A DNA stretch of 64,000 bases from Rhodoferax sp. TS-BS-61-7 (GTDB lineage: Bacteria; Pseudomonadota; Gammaproteobacteria; Burkholderiales; Burkholderiaceae_C): NCBI RefSeq assembly GCF_002943465.1, contig NZ_PTQY01000001.1, positions 496,001-560,000 of the forward strand, given 5' to 3'. Below, piece by piece: positions 37,877-48,095 of the stretch (position 1 is its first letter; each line of letters starts with the position of its first letter). The position numbers and the translations under genes are program-made. Under the pieces are notes generated by a model. It saw only the letters and a program-made list of their open reading frames with translations, ran no database searches and was not told the DNA's origin.

Positions 37877-38962
37877 ATGCAACAACAAGCCCCCCTCCCC
37901 CTTTGGTCTGTAGCCTGGCCCGTGGTGGGCTGGGTGTTGTTGGGGGGCAGCCTGCTGGGTGTGGCCGGTGGCTGGTGGGTGGCGCTGTTGGCGGCTGGGC
38001 TGGTGGGCACGGTGCTGTCCGCCGTGCACCATGCTGAGGTGGTAGCGCACAAGGTGGGCGAGCCTTATGGCACGCTGGTGCTGGCGCTGGCCATCACGGT
38101 GATCGAAGTGGCGCTGATCGTTTCCATGATGTTGGCCGGTGGCCCCGAAACCACGGCACTGGCGCGTGACACCGTGTTTGCCGCAGTGATGCTGATCCTG
38201 AACGGCATCGTGGGCATTTGCCTGCTGGCCGGCGGCAGCCGCTACCGCGAACAAACCTTTGGCCAGCTGGGCGTGAGTGCATCCCTCACCACACTGGCCG
38301 CCATTGCGGTGCTCACGCTGGTGCTGCCCAACTACACCACCAGCGTGATCGGCCCCGTCTACAGCCCTAGCCAGTTGGCCTTTGTGGCCATCGTCTCGCT
38401 GGTGCTGTACGGCACCTTTGTGCTGGTGCAGGCCGTGCGCCACCGCGACTACTTTTTGCCCCCCGACGCCAAGACCGACGAAGAAGCCCACGCCAACCCG
38501 CCCAGCGGCAAACTGGCCGCCACCAGCGCGGGCCTGCTGTTGCTGGGCCTGGTGGCCGTGGTGCTGTTGGCCAAGGCACTGGCCCCCACGATCGAGGCCG
38601 CCGTGGCCGGCGCCGGTGCACCCAAGGCCGTGGTGGGCATCATCATCGCCATGGTGGTGCTGTTGCCCGAAGGCCTGGCCGCCTACCGCGCGGCCCGTGC
38701 CAACCGCCTGCAGACCAGCCTGAACCTGGCGCTGGGCTCGGCCCTGGCCAGCATTGGCCTCACCATTCCGGCAGTTGCCATCGTGTCGCTGGCCACGGGC
38801 TGGACGTTGACGCTGGGCCTGGACATCAAGTCCAGCGTGCTGTTACTCCTGTCATTGTTTGTCTCCAGCCTGTCGCTCAGCACCGGGCGCACCACGGTGC
38901 TGCAGGGTGTGGTGCACCTGGTGCTGCTGGCCACCTATTTGTTCACCACCATCGTGCCCTGA
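37877..38962 (+). CDS. chaA: Calcium/sodium:proton antiporter ChaA-like
   Basis: A 361-residue CaCA-superfamily cation/proton antiporter with about eleven hydrophobic segments. The two alpha-repeat signatures with the essential acidic residue are visible as AHKVGEPYGTLVLALAITVIE and LLPEGLAAYRAARANRLQTS. ChaA exports Na+ and Ca2+ (and K+) at alkaline pH. ATG 37877 is used. The LysR gene starts 24 bases after its stop and could be cotranscribed. Confidence 0.9.
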   Translation: MQQQAPLPLWSVAWPVVGWVLLGGSLLGVAGGWWVALLAAGLVGTVLSAVHHAEVVAHKVGEPYGTLVLALAITVIEVALIVSMMLAGGPETTALARDTVFAAVMLILNGIVGICLLAGGSRYREQTFGQLGVSASLTTLAAIAVLTLVLPNYTTSVIGPVYSPSQLAFVAIVSLVLYGTFVLVQAVRHRDYFLPPDAKTDEEAHANPPSGKLAATSAGLLLLGLVAVVLLAKALAPTIEAAVAGAGAPKAVVGIIIAMVVLLPEGLAAYRAARANRLQTSLNLALGSALASIGLTIPAVAIVSLATGWTLTLGLDIKSSVLLLLSLFVSSLSLSTGRTTVLQGVVHLVLLATYLFTTIVP

Positions 38963-38986
38963 GGCACCAAAGCCGCGGCCACCGCC

Positions 38987-39889
38987 ATGGACCAGTTTCG
39001 CCAGATGCAGGCCTTTGTGGCCGTGGTGCAGGCCGGCAGTTTTGTGCAGGCGGCGCAGCGGCTGGACACCTCCAAGGCCGTGGTTTCGCGCCTGGTGCTG
39101 GAGCTCGAAGCGACCCTCAACACCCGCCTGCTCAACCGCACCACACGCCGCCTCTCGCTCACCGACGCGGGCAGCGAATATGTGGAGCGCTGCCGCCAGA
39201 TTCTGGAAGACGTGAACGATGCCAACGCGGCCGTGAGCGCAGGCACCGGCGTGGTGAGCGGGCGCCTCAAGATCAACGCGCCGCTCACCTTTGGCAACAT
39301 GCACCTGGCGCCACTGTGGGGTGAGTTTTTGAAGCTGCACCCGCAGGTGGAGCTGGACATCACCCTGACAGACCGCGTGGTGGACCTGGTGGACGAAGGC
39401 TTTGACATGGCGGTGCGTATTGCGCTCTTGGCCAGTTCGTCTCTGGTCTCGCGCACGCTGGCACACGACCAGGTGCTGCTGTGTGCCTCACCCGCCTACC
39501 TGCGCGCCGCGCCGCCTATCACCACGCTGGACGATGTGGCGGCGCACAGCGTGATGGCGTACTCGTGGTGGTCGGGTGGTGATGTGTGGACGCTGACCGA
39601 CGCCCAGGGCCAACCCCACAGCGTGGCCACCCATCCGCGCCTGCGCGCCAACAGCGGCGACACCTGCCGCGCCGCCGCGCTGGCCGACCAGGGCCTGATT
39701 TACCAGCCCGGTTTTCTGGTGGGCGACGACGTGCGCGCGGGGCGATTGGTGCGGGTGTTGCCACATCTGCAAGGTCCCACGCTGGGCGTCCATGCGGTGT
39801 ACCCCACGCGCAAACATTTGCCGGGCAAGGTGCGCGCCATGGTGGACTTTCTGGTCCAGGCCTTCCAGACGCCCGCGTGGAAACCCTGA
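38987..39889 (+). CDS. LysR-family transcriptional regulator
   Basis: A 300-residue LTTR. The N-terminal winged HTH reads GSFVQAAQRLDTSKAVVSRL followed by NTRLLNRTTRRLSLTDAG. The effector-binding domain resembles the CrgA/YafC group (APLTFGNMHLAPLWGEFL; VDEGFDMAVRIALL). The target is not apparent: neighbours are ChaA upstream and a solute-binding protein downstream, all in one direction. Confidence 0.92.
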   Translation: MDQFRQMQAFVAVVQAGSFVQAAQRLDTSKAVVSRLVLELEATLNTRLLNRTTRRLSLTDAGSEYVERCRQILEDVNDANAAVSAGTGVVSGRLKINAPLTFGNMHLAPLWGEFLKLHPQVELDITLTDRVVDLVDEGFDMAVRIALLASSSLVSRTLAHDQVLLCASPAYLRAAPPITTLDDVAAHSVMAYSWWSGGDVWTLTDAQGQPHSVATHPRLRANSGDTCRAAALADQGLIYQPGFLVGDDVRAGRLVRVLPHLQGPTLGVHAVYPTRKHLPGKVRAMVDFLVQAFQTPAWKP

Positions 39890-39910
39890 GCCCCCATCTG
39901 CCCGCAGTTT

Positions 39911-40735
39911 TTGGTGCCAGAATGGCCCATCCATCGGTTTAATTTTTTGGAACGTCTGATACCCCGCCCGACTTGGTGCCAACCGCTGCGTTGGGCACTG
40001 CTGTGCAATATGCTGTTGGCATGGAGCGGGACCACCGCCGCCAACGCCGAGGAAGTCCAACTCACCACCTTGGACTGGCCGCCCTACTCCGGCGCCATTG
40101 CCCAGCAAGGTTTTCTGTCCGTGGTGCTGCGCCAGGCCTATGCCCACAACGGCCACACGGTACAGGTGCAGGTCTACCCCTGGAACCGTGCGGTCAAAGC
40201 GGCCATGAGCGGTGGCAACACCGTGTTGGGCTTCTACTCCGCCTCACGCGCCGAATGCAGCGCAGCCAAAGGGCTGACCTCCGACCCGATTGGCTACTAC
40301 CAGTTTGGCCTGGCACAGCGCAAAGGCCACCGCCAGCAATGGCAAACCGCCAAAGACCTGCAGGGCAAACGCATGGGCGTGGTGGAGGGTTACGACAACG
40401 GCCCGGAGCTCACCGCGCTGATGGAAAACAAAGCGGTGCAGGTGGATGTGGCCATGAACGATTTGGCCAACCTGCGCAAGGTGCTGGCGCAGCGGGTGGA
40501 CTATGCATCGGTCGATACCCAGGTGTTCAACTACCTGCAGCGAGAACATGACCTGCACGGCCTGGAGCTGGCCAAGCAGCTCACCACGTCGCGGCTGCCG
40601 CTGTATGTGTGTTTTAACTCTGGCACACGCGCCCAGGCCATGCTGCAGGCACTGAACGCGGGGCTCAAAAAGGTGGACATCAACGCGCTGGCACAAGCCT
40701 ATGTGCGCGCCAACGCCGCAGGCAAACGCCCTTAG
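39911..40735 (+). CDS. Periplasmic amino-acid-type solute-binding protein (SBP family 3-like)
   Basis: A roughly 240-274-residue protein with an N-terminal signal region (LRWALLCNMLLAWSGTTAANA) and a bacterial extracellular solute-binding fold (QLTTLDWPPYSG; YPWNRAVKAAMSGGN; LQGKRMGVVEGYDNG). No permease or ATPase gene is adjacent, so it may be an orphan sensor-type protein. The frame opens with TTG at 39911; the first ATG (40010) would cut the signal peptide, so the start is uncertain. Its stop overlaps the convergent aroQ stop by four bases. Confidence 0.78.
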   Translation: MVPEWPIHRFNFLERLIPRPTWCQPLRWALLCNMLLAWSGTTAANAEEVQLTTLDWPPYSGAIAQQGFLSVVLRQAYAHNGHTVQVQVYPWNRAVKAAMSGGNTVLGFYSASRAECSAAKGLTSDPIGYYQFGLAQRKGHRQQWQTAKDLQGKRMGVVEGYDNGPELTALMENKAVQVDVAMNDLANLRKVLAQRVDYASVDTQVFNYLQREHDLHGLELAKQLTTSRLPLYVCFNSGTRAQAMLQALNAGLKKVDINALAQAYVRANAAGKRP

Positions 40736-41181
40736 GCTTGCATGCCGGCCAGACCGGCCACGGCCAGCGCATACCCGTTGACGCCAAAACCCGCCATCAC
40801 GGCCTTGGCCGCGGGCGAGATGTAGGAGTGGTGGCGAAACGCCTCGCGCGCATGCACATTGCTGATGTGCAGCTCGATCAGCGTGATGCCGGTGCCCTTG
40901 ATGGCGTCGTGCAACGCCACGCTGGTGTGCGTGTAGGCACCCGCGTTCAAAATCACACCGGCCAGTTGGCCTTTGGCATGCAGCTGTCCGGCTTCGTGCA
41001 GCCAGTCCACCAGCGTGCCCTCGTGGTTGCTTTGGCGAAAGTCCAGCGTGAACCCATGGGTCTGGCAAGCGCGCTCACACAAGGCCTGCACGTCGGCCAG
41101 GGTTTGCGAACCGTAGACCTGGGGCTCGCGGGTGCCCAGCAGGTTGAGGTTGGGGCCGTTGAGGATGAGCGCTGTTTTCAT
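40732..41181 (-). CDS. aroQ: 3-dehydroquinate dehydratase, type II
   Basis: Dodecameric type II dehydroquinase of the shikimate pathway. The 149-residue product has ALILNGPNLNLLGTREPQVYG at the start with the catalytic Tyr. RQSNHEGTLVDWLHEA and ILNAGAYTHTSVALHDAI with the conserved active-site residues follow, then ELHISNVHAREAFRHHSYIS. Length and start match the family. It is transcribed in the same direction as aroC, with an MFS gene between them. Confidence 0.97.
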   Translation of the reverse strand: MKTALILNGPNLNLLGTREPQVYGSQTLADVQALCERACQTHGFTLDFRQSNHEGTLVDWLHEAGQLHAKGQLAGVILNAGAYTHTSVALHDAIKGTGITLIELHISNVHAREAFRHHSYISPAAKAVMAGFGVNGYALAVAGLAGMQA

Positions 41182-41205
41182 GAAAACGTCCTTGAAGAAA
41201 AAGGT

Positions 41206-42426
41206 TTACGCGGCGGGCAGTGCCGCCGGGTGGCGCAGGCGCCAAACTTTGTAGGCACAACCGGTAGCCAGCACGGCCATGGCCGAGGTGCCCCAGAACA
41301 CACTGTCCAGCCCCCAATGCTGGCTGAGCTGGCCACCCAGCAGCCCACCCAACACGCCGGGGATGCCATAACCAATGATGATGTACAGCGCCTGGCCCCG
41401 CCCGCGCAGGCTGCCCGGAAAGTGGTGCGACACCAGCGCAATGCAGGCACTGTGGTGGGCCGCAAAGGTGAGCGCATGCAGCGCCTGCGCCAGCACCAGC
41501 ACCCACAGCACCGAGGCCAGCGATGCGGTAACCGCCATGCGAAACACCATGACCACCGCACACAGCACCAGCCAGCCGGTCAGGCTGACCTTGGGCATCC
41601 AGCGGCTCTGGGTAAAAAACCAGCCAATCTCCACCGTGACCGACACCGCCCAGAGCAAACCAATCATGGTTTTGCTGTAGCCCAGCGAGTCCATGTAGAG
41701 CGAAAAGAAGGTGTAGATACCCATGTGTGACAGCACATGGAAAAACACCGAGGCAAACAACCAGCGCACGGCCGGCTGCGCCAGCACTGGGCCGATGGGC
41801 AGCGAGACCGCGCCCGCCGTGGCGTGGTGCGCCTCTTTCACATCGGGCATGCGGTAGGCAAACACCACCAGCACCGCCAGACTCACCGTCACGATGAGCG
41901 GAAAGCTGCGCATGCCCACGTGCTCAAACCAGGCCCCGGCCCCAAGCACCGCCAGCATAAAACCCAGCGAACCCCACAGACGCACGCGGCCATAGAGCTT
42001 GGTGTCAAAGGTGCCGCCCTGGCTCACCACATGGGCCACGGCCGCTTCAGTCATGGGCATCATGCCGCTGGTCTGGGTGAACATCACCAGCAACACCACC
42101 GCCAGCCACCACACACCGCCGTCGAACCATAGCCCGGCCGAGGCCACCAGTGCAATCACCGCACCCCAGCGCAGCAGCTTGGCGCGCTCACCGGTGCGGT
42201 CGCTCAGCGTGCCCCAGGCGTAGGGCGCAAACATGCGCGTGGCCGCCTGCACCGAGGTCAACACACTGATGACCACCAGGCTCAGACCCAGGTCTTTGAG
42301 CCACAGCGGCAAAAACGGATTAAAAAAGCCCGCGTGGGCGCAGTAGGCCGCGGTCAGCGCGGCAAACGGCATGATCTGGCGCCGCTGCTGGCCGGGCTGT
42401 GCCGGGGACGCGGCCACCGTACTCAA
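41206..42426 (-). CDS. MFS transporter (phenylpropionate-permease-like)
   Basis: A 12-segment major facilitator of about 390-406 residues. GKVRLWGS-like [16 protein letters not shown] is the motif shared by HcaT/nucleoside-symporter-type MFS proteins; the substrate is unknown. The frame opens with a TTG at 42426 overlapping the aroC stop (TTGA). An ATG at 42372 directly before the first membrane segment ([11 protein letters not shown]) is an alternative and perhaps better start. It is coupled to aroC and lies 24 bases before aroQ. Confidence 0.87.
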   Translation of the reverse strand: MSTVAASPAQPGQQRRQIMPFAALTAAYCAHAGFFNPFLPLWLKDLGLSLVVISVLTSVQAATRMFAPYAWGTLSDRTGERAKLLRWGAVIALVASAGLWFDGGVWWLAVVLLVMFTQTSGMMPMTEAAVAHVVSQGGTFDTKLYGRVRLWGSLGFMLAVLGAGAWFEHVGMRSFPLIVTVSLAVLVVFAYRMPDVKEAHHATAGAVSLPIGPVLAQPAVRWLFASVFFHVLSHMGIYTFFSLYMDSLGYSKTMIGLLWAVSVTVEIGWFFTQSRWMPKVSLTGWLVLCAVVMVFRMAVTASLASVLWVLVLAQALHALTFAAHHSACIALVSHHFPGSLRGRGQALYIIIGYGIPGVLGGLLGGQLSQHWGLDSVFWGTSAMAVLATGCAYKVWRLRHPAALPAA

Positions 42427-43517
42427 ATGCTGCCTGCGATGGGCGTGAGCGCAGGCACCACGTCACCGCACTGCGCGCGGTGGCGCAGCACGTGGTCCAT
42501 CACCACTAGGGCCAGCATGGCCTCGGCAATCGGCGTGGCGCGTATGCCCACACAGGGGTCGTGCCGGCCTTTGGTGATCACCTGAGTGGGGTTGCCCTGC
42601 GAGTCAATCGAGTCGCGTGGCGTGATGATGGAGCTGGTGGGCTTGATGGCAATGCTCACCTCCAGGTCTTGCCCGGTGGTGATGCCGCCCAACACACCGC
42701 CGGCGTTGTTACTGGCAAAGCCGTTGGGTGTGAGGCTGTCGCCGTGCGTGGTGCCGCGCTGCGACACGCTGGCAAAACCGGCGCCAATTTCCACGCCCTT
42801 GACCGCGTTGATACCCATCATGGCGTAGGCAATGTCGGCGTCCATTTTGTCAAACAGCGGCTCGCCCAGGCCCACGGGCACGTTGGTGGCGCTCACACGG
42901 ATCTTGGCGCCGCAGGAGTCGCCCGCCTTGCGCAGTGCGTCCATGTAGTCTTCCAGCGCCTGCACATCGGCCACGGGGGCAAAGAAGGGGTTGTGGGGCA
43001 CGTGGTCCCAGCTCTCAAACGCAATCGGCAACTCGCCCACCTGGGTCATGCAGCCGCGGAATTCTGTGGCGTATTTTTCCTTGAGCCACTTTTTGGCCAC
43101 CGCACCGGCGGCCACCATGGGCGCGGTCAGGCGCGCGCTGGAACGGCCACCACCACGCGGGTCGCGGATGCCGTATTTTTGGAAGTAGCTGTAATCGGCA
43201 TGCCCGGGGCGGAAGGTCTCCAGAATGTTGCCGTAGTCCTTGCTGCGCTGGTCGGTGTTCTGGATCAACAGCGCAATCGGCGTGCCGGTGGTTTTGCCCT
43301 GGTACACACCGCTGAGAATCTGCACCGCATCGGGCTCGTTGCGCTGGGTCACGTGGCGGCTGGTGCCGGGGCGGCGGCGGTCCAGGTCAATCTGGATGTC
43401 GGCCTCGGACAGCGCCATGCCCGGGGGACAGCCATCAATGATACAGCCAATGGCCGGGCCGTGGGATTCACCAAAGTTGGTGACGGTGAAAAGGTGTCCG
43501 AAGGTGTTGCCGCTCAT
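42423..43517 (-). CDS. aroC: Chorismate synthase
   Basis: FMN-dependent enzyme making chorismate from EPSP, the last common step to aromatic amino acids. The 364-residue product begins [20 protein letters not shown] and contains the signatures [35 protein letters not shown] and [14 protein letters not shown]. The frame is open 26 codons upstream, but the ATG at 43517 is the family start. It shares the strand with the MFS gene and aroQ. Chorismate supply is also upstream of the aromatic amino acids probably used by the pigment cluster at 51-64 kb. Confidence 0.97.
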   Translation of the reverse strand: MSGNTFGHLFTVTNFGESHGPAIGCIIDGCPPGMALSEADIQIDLDRRRPGTSRHVTQRNEPDAVQILSGVYQGKTTGTPIALLIQNTDQRSKDYGNILETFRPGHADYSYFQKYGIRDPRGGGRSSARLTAPMVAAGAVAKKWLKEKYATEFRGCMTQVGELPIAFESWDHVPHNPFFAPVADVQALEDYMDALRKAGDSCGAKIRVSATNVPVGLGEPLFDKMDADIAYAMMGINAVKGVEIGAGFASVSQRGTTHGDSLTPNGFASNNAGGVLGGITTGQDLEVSIAIKPTSSIITPRDSIDSQGNPTQVITKGRHDPCVGIRATPIAEAMLALVVMDHVLRHRAQCGDVVPALTPIAGSI

Positions 43518-43631
43518 AGTGGCCGAATTATCCCAGACCGCGCCGCACCGCCCTGCGGGCTGGAACACTTTATGCATCGTGCTGCAGCGCACCATTTCAG
43601 TGTTTTCAGCTTGTTTGAACAGGAGTGAGCC

Positions 43632-44054
43632 ATGCTAGACCGCACCACCACGCAGTTTTCCCACGTCAAGCCCGAAGACACACAGTTTGTCTCTGGCGGA
43701 CTGCGCGATTTCTTTTTGTACAAGGACCTGGGCATTGCCGAGGCGACGCACGGCAAGGTGATTGCGCACCTGGTTAAGGCGAACATGGCACCAGAAACAG
43801 GCACCGGATGGCACCGCCATGAGGCAGATTTCCAGATCGTCATCATGACCAAGGGCTGGGCCAAGTTCATGTACGAAGACAAAGAGACGCTGGTGCAGGC
43901 CGGTGACGTGGTACACCAGCGCCCGGGCATCCGCCACTTCCTATTCGACTACTCGCCCGACATGGAGTACCTGGAAATCGTCTCCCCGGCAGACTTCAAG
44001 TCGATTGACGTGGACCCGGTGTGTGCGGTGCCAGCGCCCACGCCTTGGGCGTGA
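43632..44054 (+). CDS. Cupin domain protein
   Basis: A 140-residue single-domain cupin with beta-barrel motifs [20 protein letters not shown] (His ligands and Glu/Asp) and [18 protein letters not shown]. Small cupins can be metal-dependent isomerases, dioxygenases or binding proteins; nothing here narrows it. It is divergent from aroC, with 114 bases between the starts, and is followed directly by a family B repeat and the convergent GST gene. Confidence 0.85.
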   Translation: MLDRTTTQFSHVKPEDTQFVSGGLRDFFLYKDLGIAEATHGKVIAHLVKANMAPETGTGWHRHEADFQIVIMTKGWAKFMYEDKETLVQAGDVVHQRPGIRHFLFDYSPDMEYLEIVSPADFKSIDVDPVCAVPAPTPWA

Positions 44055-44056
44055 AC

Positions 44057-44137
44057 GGCAATTCCGCGCCGGGCCGCCCCAAGCGGAATTAGCCCCCTCG
44101 GGGGGCAGCGACCCGCGCAGCGGTGGAGCGTGGGGGC
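44057..44137. repeat. Dispersed repeat family B, copy 4
   Basis: CGCCGGGCCGCCCCAAGCGG, TTAGCCCCCTCGGGGGGCAG and GGTGGAGCGTGGGGGC fill the gap between the stop codons of the convergent cupin and GST genes. It is laid out as copy 5 but inverted. Confidence 0.8.
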
Positions 44138-44794
44138 TTAGAACTCCGCGTCGAGCTCGTCAATTTCCTCGGGCTCGGCCTTGGCGGCGGTGATCCACTC
44201 TTGCATGGCGGGCAGCGCCATGATGCGTTTGCAATAGGCCGCAGCCTCTTTGTCGATGGCCACGTCGTAGGTCAGAAAACGCGTCACCACCGGGGCGTAC
44301 ATCGCGTCGGCCACGCAGGGTTGTTTGCCAAACAGGTAGGGGCCGCCGTAGTGCTGCAAGCAGTCTTTCCAGATCGCCAGCACGCGGTCAACATCGGCCC
44401 GCGCGCGCGACCACACCTTGAACTTGGGAAAGTGCGCCTTCAGGTTCATGGGCAGCGAGCCGCGCATGGAGGCAAAGCCCGAATGCATTTCGCCGCACAC
44501 CGCGCGGCAGTGGGCACGGGCCTTGATGTCGGCCGGCAGCAGGCCGGCCTTGGGCTTGATCTCGTTAAGGTATTCGCCAATGGCCAGCGTGTCCCACACG
44601 GTGACGCCGTTGTGCTGCAAAAAGGGCACCAGCATGCTGCTGGAGAGCAGCAACATCTCGGCCTTCATGGCGGGGTCATCCGGGGAAATCACTTTTTCGG
44701 TGAAGTCCAGACCTGCCAGCTTGGCCATCAGCCAACCCCGCAAAGCCCAGGCACCGTAGTTTTTGCTGCTGATGGTCAGTACTGCCTTGGCCAT
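44138..44794 (-). CDS. Glutathione S-transferase family protein
   Basis: A 218-residue GST. The N-terminal thioredoxin-like domain is LTISSKNYGAWALRGWLMAK, with VPFLQHNGVTVWDTLAIGEY giving the glutathione-binding cis-Pro and Asp-Thr/Ser positions. An all-helical C-terminal domain follows. ATG 44794 has a strong GGAGGG site. The class is not clear from reading alone. It is divergent from phaZ and convergent with the cupin gene. Confidence 0.9.
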   Translation of the reverse strand: MAKAVLTISSKNYGAWALRGWLMAKLAGLDFTEKVISPDDPAMKAEMLLLSSSMLVPFLQHNGVTVWDTLAIGEYLNEIKPKAGLLPADIKARAHCRAVCGEMHSGFASMRGSLPMNLKAHFPKFKVWSRARADVDRVLAIWKDCLQHYGGPYLFGKQPCVADAMYAPVVTRFLTYDVAIDKEAAAYCKRIMALPAMQEWITAAKAEPEEIDELDAEF

Positions 44795-44917
44795 GGAATG
44801 CCCTCCTGCGGGAAAGTGATGCCCATTCCGTCGCAAGGCTTGTGCCAACACATTGGCCCATAACTTGCCTGCGCATAGGCCATCCGGCCACAAGCCGCTT
44901 TGACCCCAGGACCCACC

Positions 44918-46132
44918 ATGCTGTACCAGGCTTACCAAACCCAGTCCGACTTCACCTCTCCCCTGCGGCTGATGGCGCAAGGCCTGGGCGCCTCGCTGTG
45001 GATGAGCCAAACCGAAGGCAGCATGCTGCGCAAGATGGCGGCGAGTATGGAAGTGCTATCGCGCCTGCGCCTCACCCACACCCGCCCGGCCTATGGGATT
45101 GACAGCGTGAAGGTGGGTGAGCGCGATATTCCGGTAGCCGAAGTGGCTGTGCTGACCATGCCCTTTGGCACCTTGCTGCACTTTGAAAAGCAGGAGCCCA
45201 TCACCGAACCCCAGCCCAAGGTGCTGTTGGTGGCGCCGCTCTCCGGCCACTTTGCCACGTTGCTACGTGAAACCGCACGCACCCTGCTGCAAGACCACGA
45301 CGTTTTTATTACCGACTGGCACAACGCCCGCGATGTGGCGCTGCGCCATGGCGCCTTCGGGCTGGACGACTACATCGACCACATGATCCGTTTCACCCAA
45401 ACCATTGGGCCCGGCACGCATGTGATTTCGGTTTGCCAGCCCTGTGTGGCAGCACTGGCGGCCACGGCCATCATGGCCGAGGACGACGACCCGGCCCAGC
45501 CACGCAGCCTGACGCTGATGGCCGGCCCCGTAGACTGTCGCGTGAACCCCACCGAGGTGAACAAACTGGCGGTGAGCAAACCGATTGAATGGTTCGAGAA
45601 AAACCTCATCAGCCATGTACCGCTGCCCCACGCGGGTTACATGCGCCGTGTCTACCCGGGCTTTGTGCAGCTCAGCGCGTTTTTGAGCATGAACCTGGAC
45701 CGCCACAAACAGTCTTTCAAGGACCTGTACCAGCACCTGGTGAATGGTGATGTGGAGAAGGCCAACATCATCCGTGTGTTCTACGACGAGTACCTGGCCG
45801 TGAACGACCTGCCGGCCGAGTTCTACCTGGAGACGGTAGAGAAAGTCTTCCAAACCTACGACCTGCCGCTGGGCAAGCTCACCTACAAAGACCGCATCGT
45901 CAACCCTGCCGCCATCCGCCGTACGGCGCTGATGACGGTGGAAGGCGAACGCGATGACATCTGTGCCGTGGGCCAGACGGTGGCCGCGCAGGACCTGTGC
46001 AGCAGCGTGCGCCCGTATAAAAAAACACACCATGTGCAGACCGGTGTGGGGCACTATGGTGTGTTCAGCGGGCGCAAGTGGAACCAGCAGATTTACCCGC
46101 GTGTGCGGGACATGATCCACGCCAGTGAGTAG
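44918..46132 (+). CDS. phaZ: Intracellular polyhydroxybutyrate depolymerase
   Basis: Intracellular PHB depolymerase that mobilises native granules. The 404-residue product starts MLYQAYQTQSDFTSPLRLMA as in Ralstonia PhaZ. It has the lipase-box-like VISVCQPCVAAL, where the first Cys (residue 173) takes the place of serine, as known for this family. A C-terminal GVGHYGVFSGRKWN holds the likely catalytic His. ATG 44918 has an AGGA site nearby; an in-frame TTG at 44900 is less likely. With phaR at 12 kb it shows a PHB-storing lifestyle. Confidence 0.95.
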   Translation: MLYQAYQTQSDFTSPLRLMAQGLGASLWMSQTEGSMLRKMAASMEVLSRLRLTHTRPAYGIDSVKVGERDIPVAEVAVLTMPFGTLLHFEKQEPITEPQPKVLLVAPLSGHFATLLRETARTLLQDHDVFITDWHNARDVALRHGAFGLDDYIDHMIRFTQTIGPGTHVISVCQPCVAALAATAIMAEDDDPAQPRSLTLMAGPVDCRVNPTEVNKLAVSKPIEWFEKNLISHVPLPHAGYMRRVYPGFVQLSAFLSMNLDRHKQSFKDLYQHLVNGDVEKANIIRVFYDEYLAVNDLPAEFYLETVEKVFQTYDLPLGKLTYKDRIVNPAAIRRTALMTVEGERDDICAVGQTVAAQDLCSSVRPYKKTHHVQTGVGHYGVFSGRKWNQQIYPRVRDMIHASE

Positions 46133-46211
46133 GCCCCCACGCTCCGCCGCTGCGCGGGCCGCTGCCCCCCGAGGGGGCTAGCTCGCCTTGGGGCGGCCCG
46201 GCGGCGAACTC
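46133..46211. repeat. Dispersed repeat family B, copy 5
   Basis: GGCCCCCACGCTCCGCCGCT, GGGCCGCTGCCCCCCGAGG and CCTTGGGGCGGCCCGGCGGC fill the gap between the convergent phaZ and CBS-protein stop codons. Confidence 0.8.
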
Positions 46212-46679
46212 TTAGGTGTTCTCTGCCTCGGGCTTGGCGTCTTCGCCTTCGGGCCAATCGCGGATGTAGGCCTTGAGCATCTTGTTCTCGAAGTTCTGGC
46301 TGTCCACCACGGCCTTGGCCACGTCATAGAAGCTAACCACGCCCATCAGCATGCGGTTGTCGATCACGGGCATGTAACGCGCGTGGCGGTCCAGCATCAT
46401 GCGGCGTACCTCGTCCATCTCGGTTTCCATGGTGCAGGTCAGCGGGCCGGGGTCCATGGCGCGGTACACGGTGGTGGTGCCGAAGCTGCCACCGTTTTTG
46501 ACGACCGCCTGGATCACTTCGCGGAAGGTCAGCATGCCCACCACCAGGCCGTGCGAAATCACCACCAGTGAGCCAATGTCTTTTTCAGCCATGAGCTGGG
46601 CGGCATCGGCCAGGGTGTCTTCCGGCGTGGTGGTGAAAAGCGTACCGCCTTTAACGCGCAGGATATCGCTGACTTTCAT
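46212..46679 (-). CDS. CBS-pair domain protein
   Basis: A 155-residue protein consisting of two CBS domains (MKVSDILRVKGGTLFTTTPE; LMAEKDIGSLVVISHGLVVG; ARYMPVIDNRMLMGVVSFYD). CBS pairs bind adenosine nucleotides and act as energy or ligand sensors. ATG 46679 has a GAGGAAG site. It is divergent from the homoserine sulfhydrylase gene; no partner enzyme is fused. Confidence 0.9.
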   Translation of the reverse strand: MKVSDILRVKGGTLFTTTPEDTLADAAQLMAEKDIGSLVVISHGLVVGMLTFREVIQAVVKNGGSFGTTTVYRAMDPGPLTCTMETEMDEVRRMMLDRHARYMPVIDNRMLMGVVSFYDVAKAVVDSQNFENKMLKAYIRDWPEGEDAKPEAENT

Positions 46680-46781
46680 GGGGACTTCCTCGTGACACTG
46701 GGGTTGAAACTGAGCATCAAATATAGCCCACAATGCCCCAGTTTCATCCCGATTACCAAGTGACTTTCACCGGAGAACCCC

Positions 46782-48095
46782 ATGCCTGGTTACGCTGACC
46801 CCGGCTTTGACACCCTGGCCCTGCACGCCGGTGCCGCGCCCGACCCCACCACAGGCGCCCGCGCTGTGCCCATCCACTTGACCACCTCGTTTGTGTTCGA
46901 GTCCAGCGAGCACGCGCAGTCGCTGTTCAACCTGGAGCGCGCGGGCCACGTCTACAGCCGCATCAGCAACCCGACCAACGCCGTGTTTGAGCAGCGCATG
47001 GCCGCGCTCGAAGGCGGCATTGGCGCCATTGCCACGTCCAGCGGCCAGGCCGCGCTGCACCTGGCGGTGGCCACCCTCATGGGCGCGGGCGGCCACATCG
47101 TCGCCAGCACCGCGCTGTACGGCGGCTCGCAAAACCTGCTGCACTACACGCTGCGCCGCTTTGGCATTGACACCACCTTTGTGAAGCCCGGCGATGTGGA
47201 CGGCTGGCGCGCCGCCGTGCGGCCCAACACACGCCTGTTTTTTGGCGAGACGGTGGGCAACCCCGGGCTGGACGTGCTGGACACGCCCACCATTGCGCAG
47301 ATTGCGCACGAGGTCGGTGTGCCGCTGCTGGTGGACTCCACCCTCACCTCCCCCTGGCTGGTGCAGCCCTTTACGCAGGGGGCCGATCTGGTCTACCACT
47401 CGGCTACCAAGTTCCTGAGCGGCCACGGCACGGTGATTGGTGGCGTAGTGGTAGACGGCGGCAGTTTTGACTGGGCCCGCGCCCATGCGGCGACGGGCCG
47501 TTTTGCCGAGCTGGCCGCGCCCTACGAGGGTTTCCACAACATGAACTTCAGCGAGGAAAGCACCGTGGGCGCCTTCCTGCTGCGCGCGCGGCGCGAAGGC
47601 CTGCGCGACTTTGGCGCCTGCATGAGCCCGCACACCGCCTGGCTGATTTTGCAGGGCATCGAAACGCTAGGCCTGCGCATGGCGCGCCACATCAGCAACA
47701 CCGAAAAGGTAGTGGAGTTTCTGGCCAGCCAGCCCTTTGTGGGCCGCGTGGGCCACCCGCTGCTGGAGAGCCACCCCAGCCACACGCTGGCCAAAAAACT
47801 GCTGCCCAAGGGCGCGGGCTCCGTCTTCAGCTTTGACCTGAAGGGCAACCGCGAGCAAGGCAAAAAGTTCATTGAGACCCTCAAGGTCTTTAGCCACCTG
47901 GCCAATGTGGGCGACTGCCGCAGCCTCGTCATTCACCCCGCCAGCACCACCCACTTCCGCATGAGCGACGAGGCGCTGGCCGCCGGGGGCATCACCCAGG
48001 GCACGATCCGCCTGTCCATAGGCCTGGAAGACCCGGATGATTTGATTGACGACCTGAAACGCGCGCTCAAGGCCGCAGAAAAGGCAGGTGCGTAA
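46782..48095 (+). CDS. metY: O-acetyl/succinylhomoserine sulfhydrylase
   Basis: PLP enzyme of the Cys/Met metabolism family that makes homocysteine from an acylated homoserine and sulfide. The 437-residue product has the MetY-type start GFDTLALHAGAAPDPTTGAR and the YSRISNPTNAVFEQRMAALE segment. The PLP lysine is in VYHSATKFLSGHGTVIGG, with SLVIHPASTTH near the C-terminus. Length favours the O-acetylhomoserine (MetY) group over MetZ, but the acyl donor is not certain. Its stop overlaps the start of the alpha/beta hydrolase by one base. Confidence 0.92.
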   Translation: MPGYADPGFDTLALHAGAAPDPTTGARAVPIHLTTSFVFESSEHAQSLFNLERAGHVYSRISNPTNAVFEQRMAALEGGIGAIATSSGQAALHLAVATLMGAGGHIVASTALYGGSQNLLHYTLRRFGIDTTFVKPGDVDGWRAAVRPNTRLFFGETVGNPGLDVLDTPTIAQIAHEVGVPLLVDSTLTSPWLVQPFTQGADLVYHSATKFLSGHGTVIGGVVVDGGSFDWARAHAATGRFAELAAPYEGFHNMNFSEESTVGAFLLRARREGLRDFGACMSPHTAWLILQGIETLGLRMARHISNTEKVVEFLASQPFVGRVGHPLLESHPSHTLAKKLLPKGAGSVFSFDLKGNREQGKKFIETLKVFSHLANVGDCRSLVIHPASTTHFRMSDEALAAGGITQGTIRLSIGLEDPDDLIDDLKRALKAAEKAGA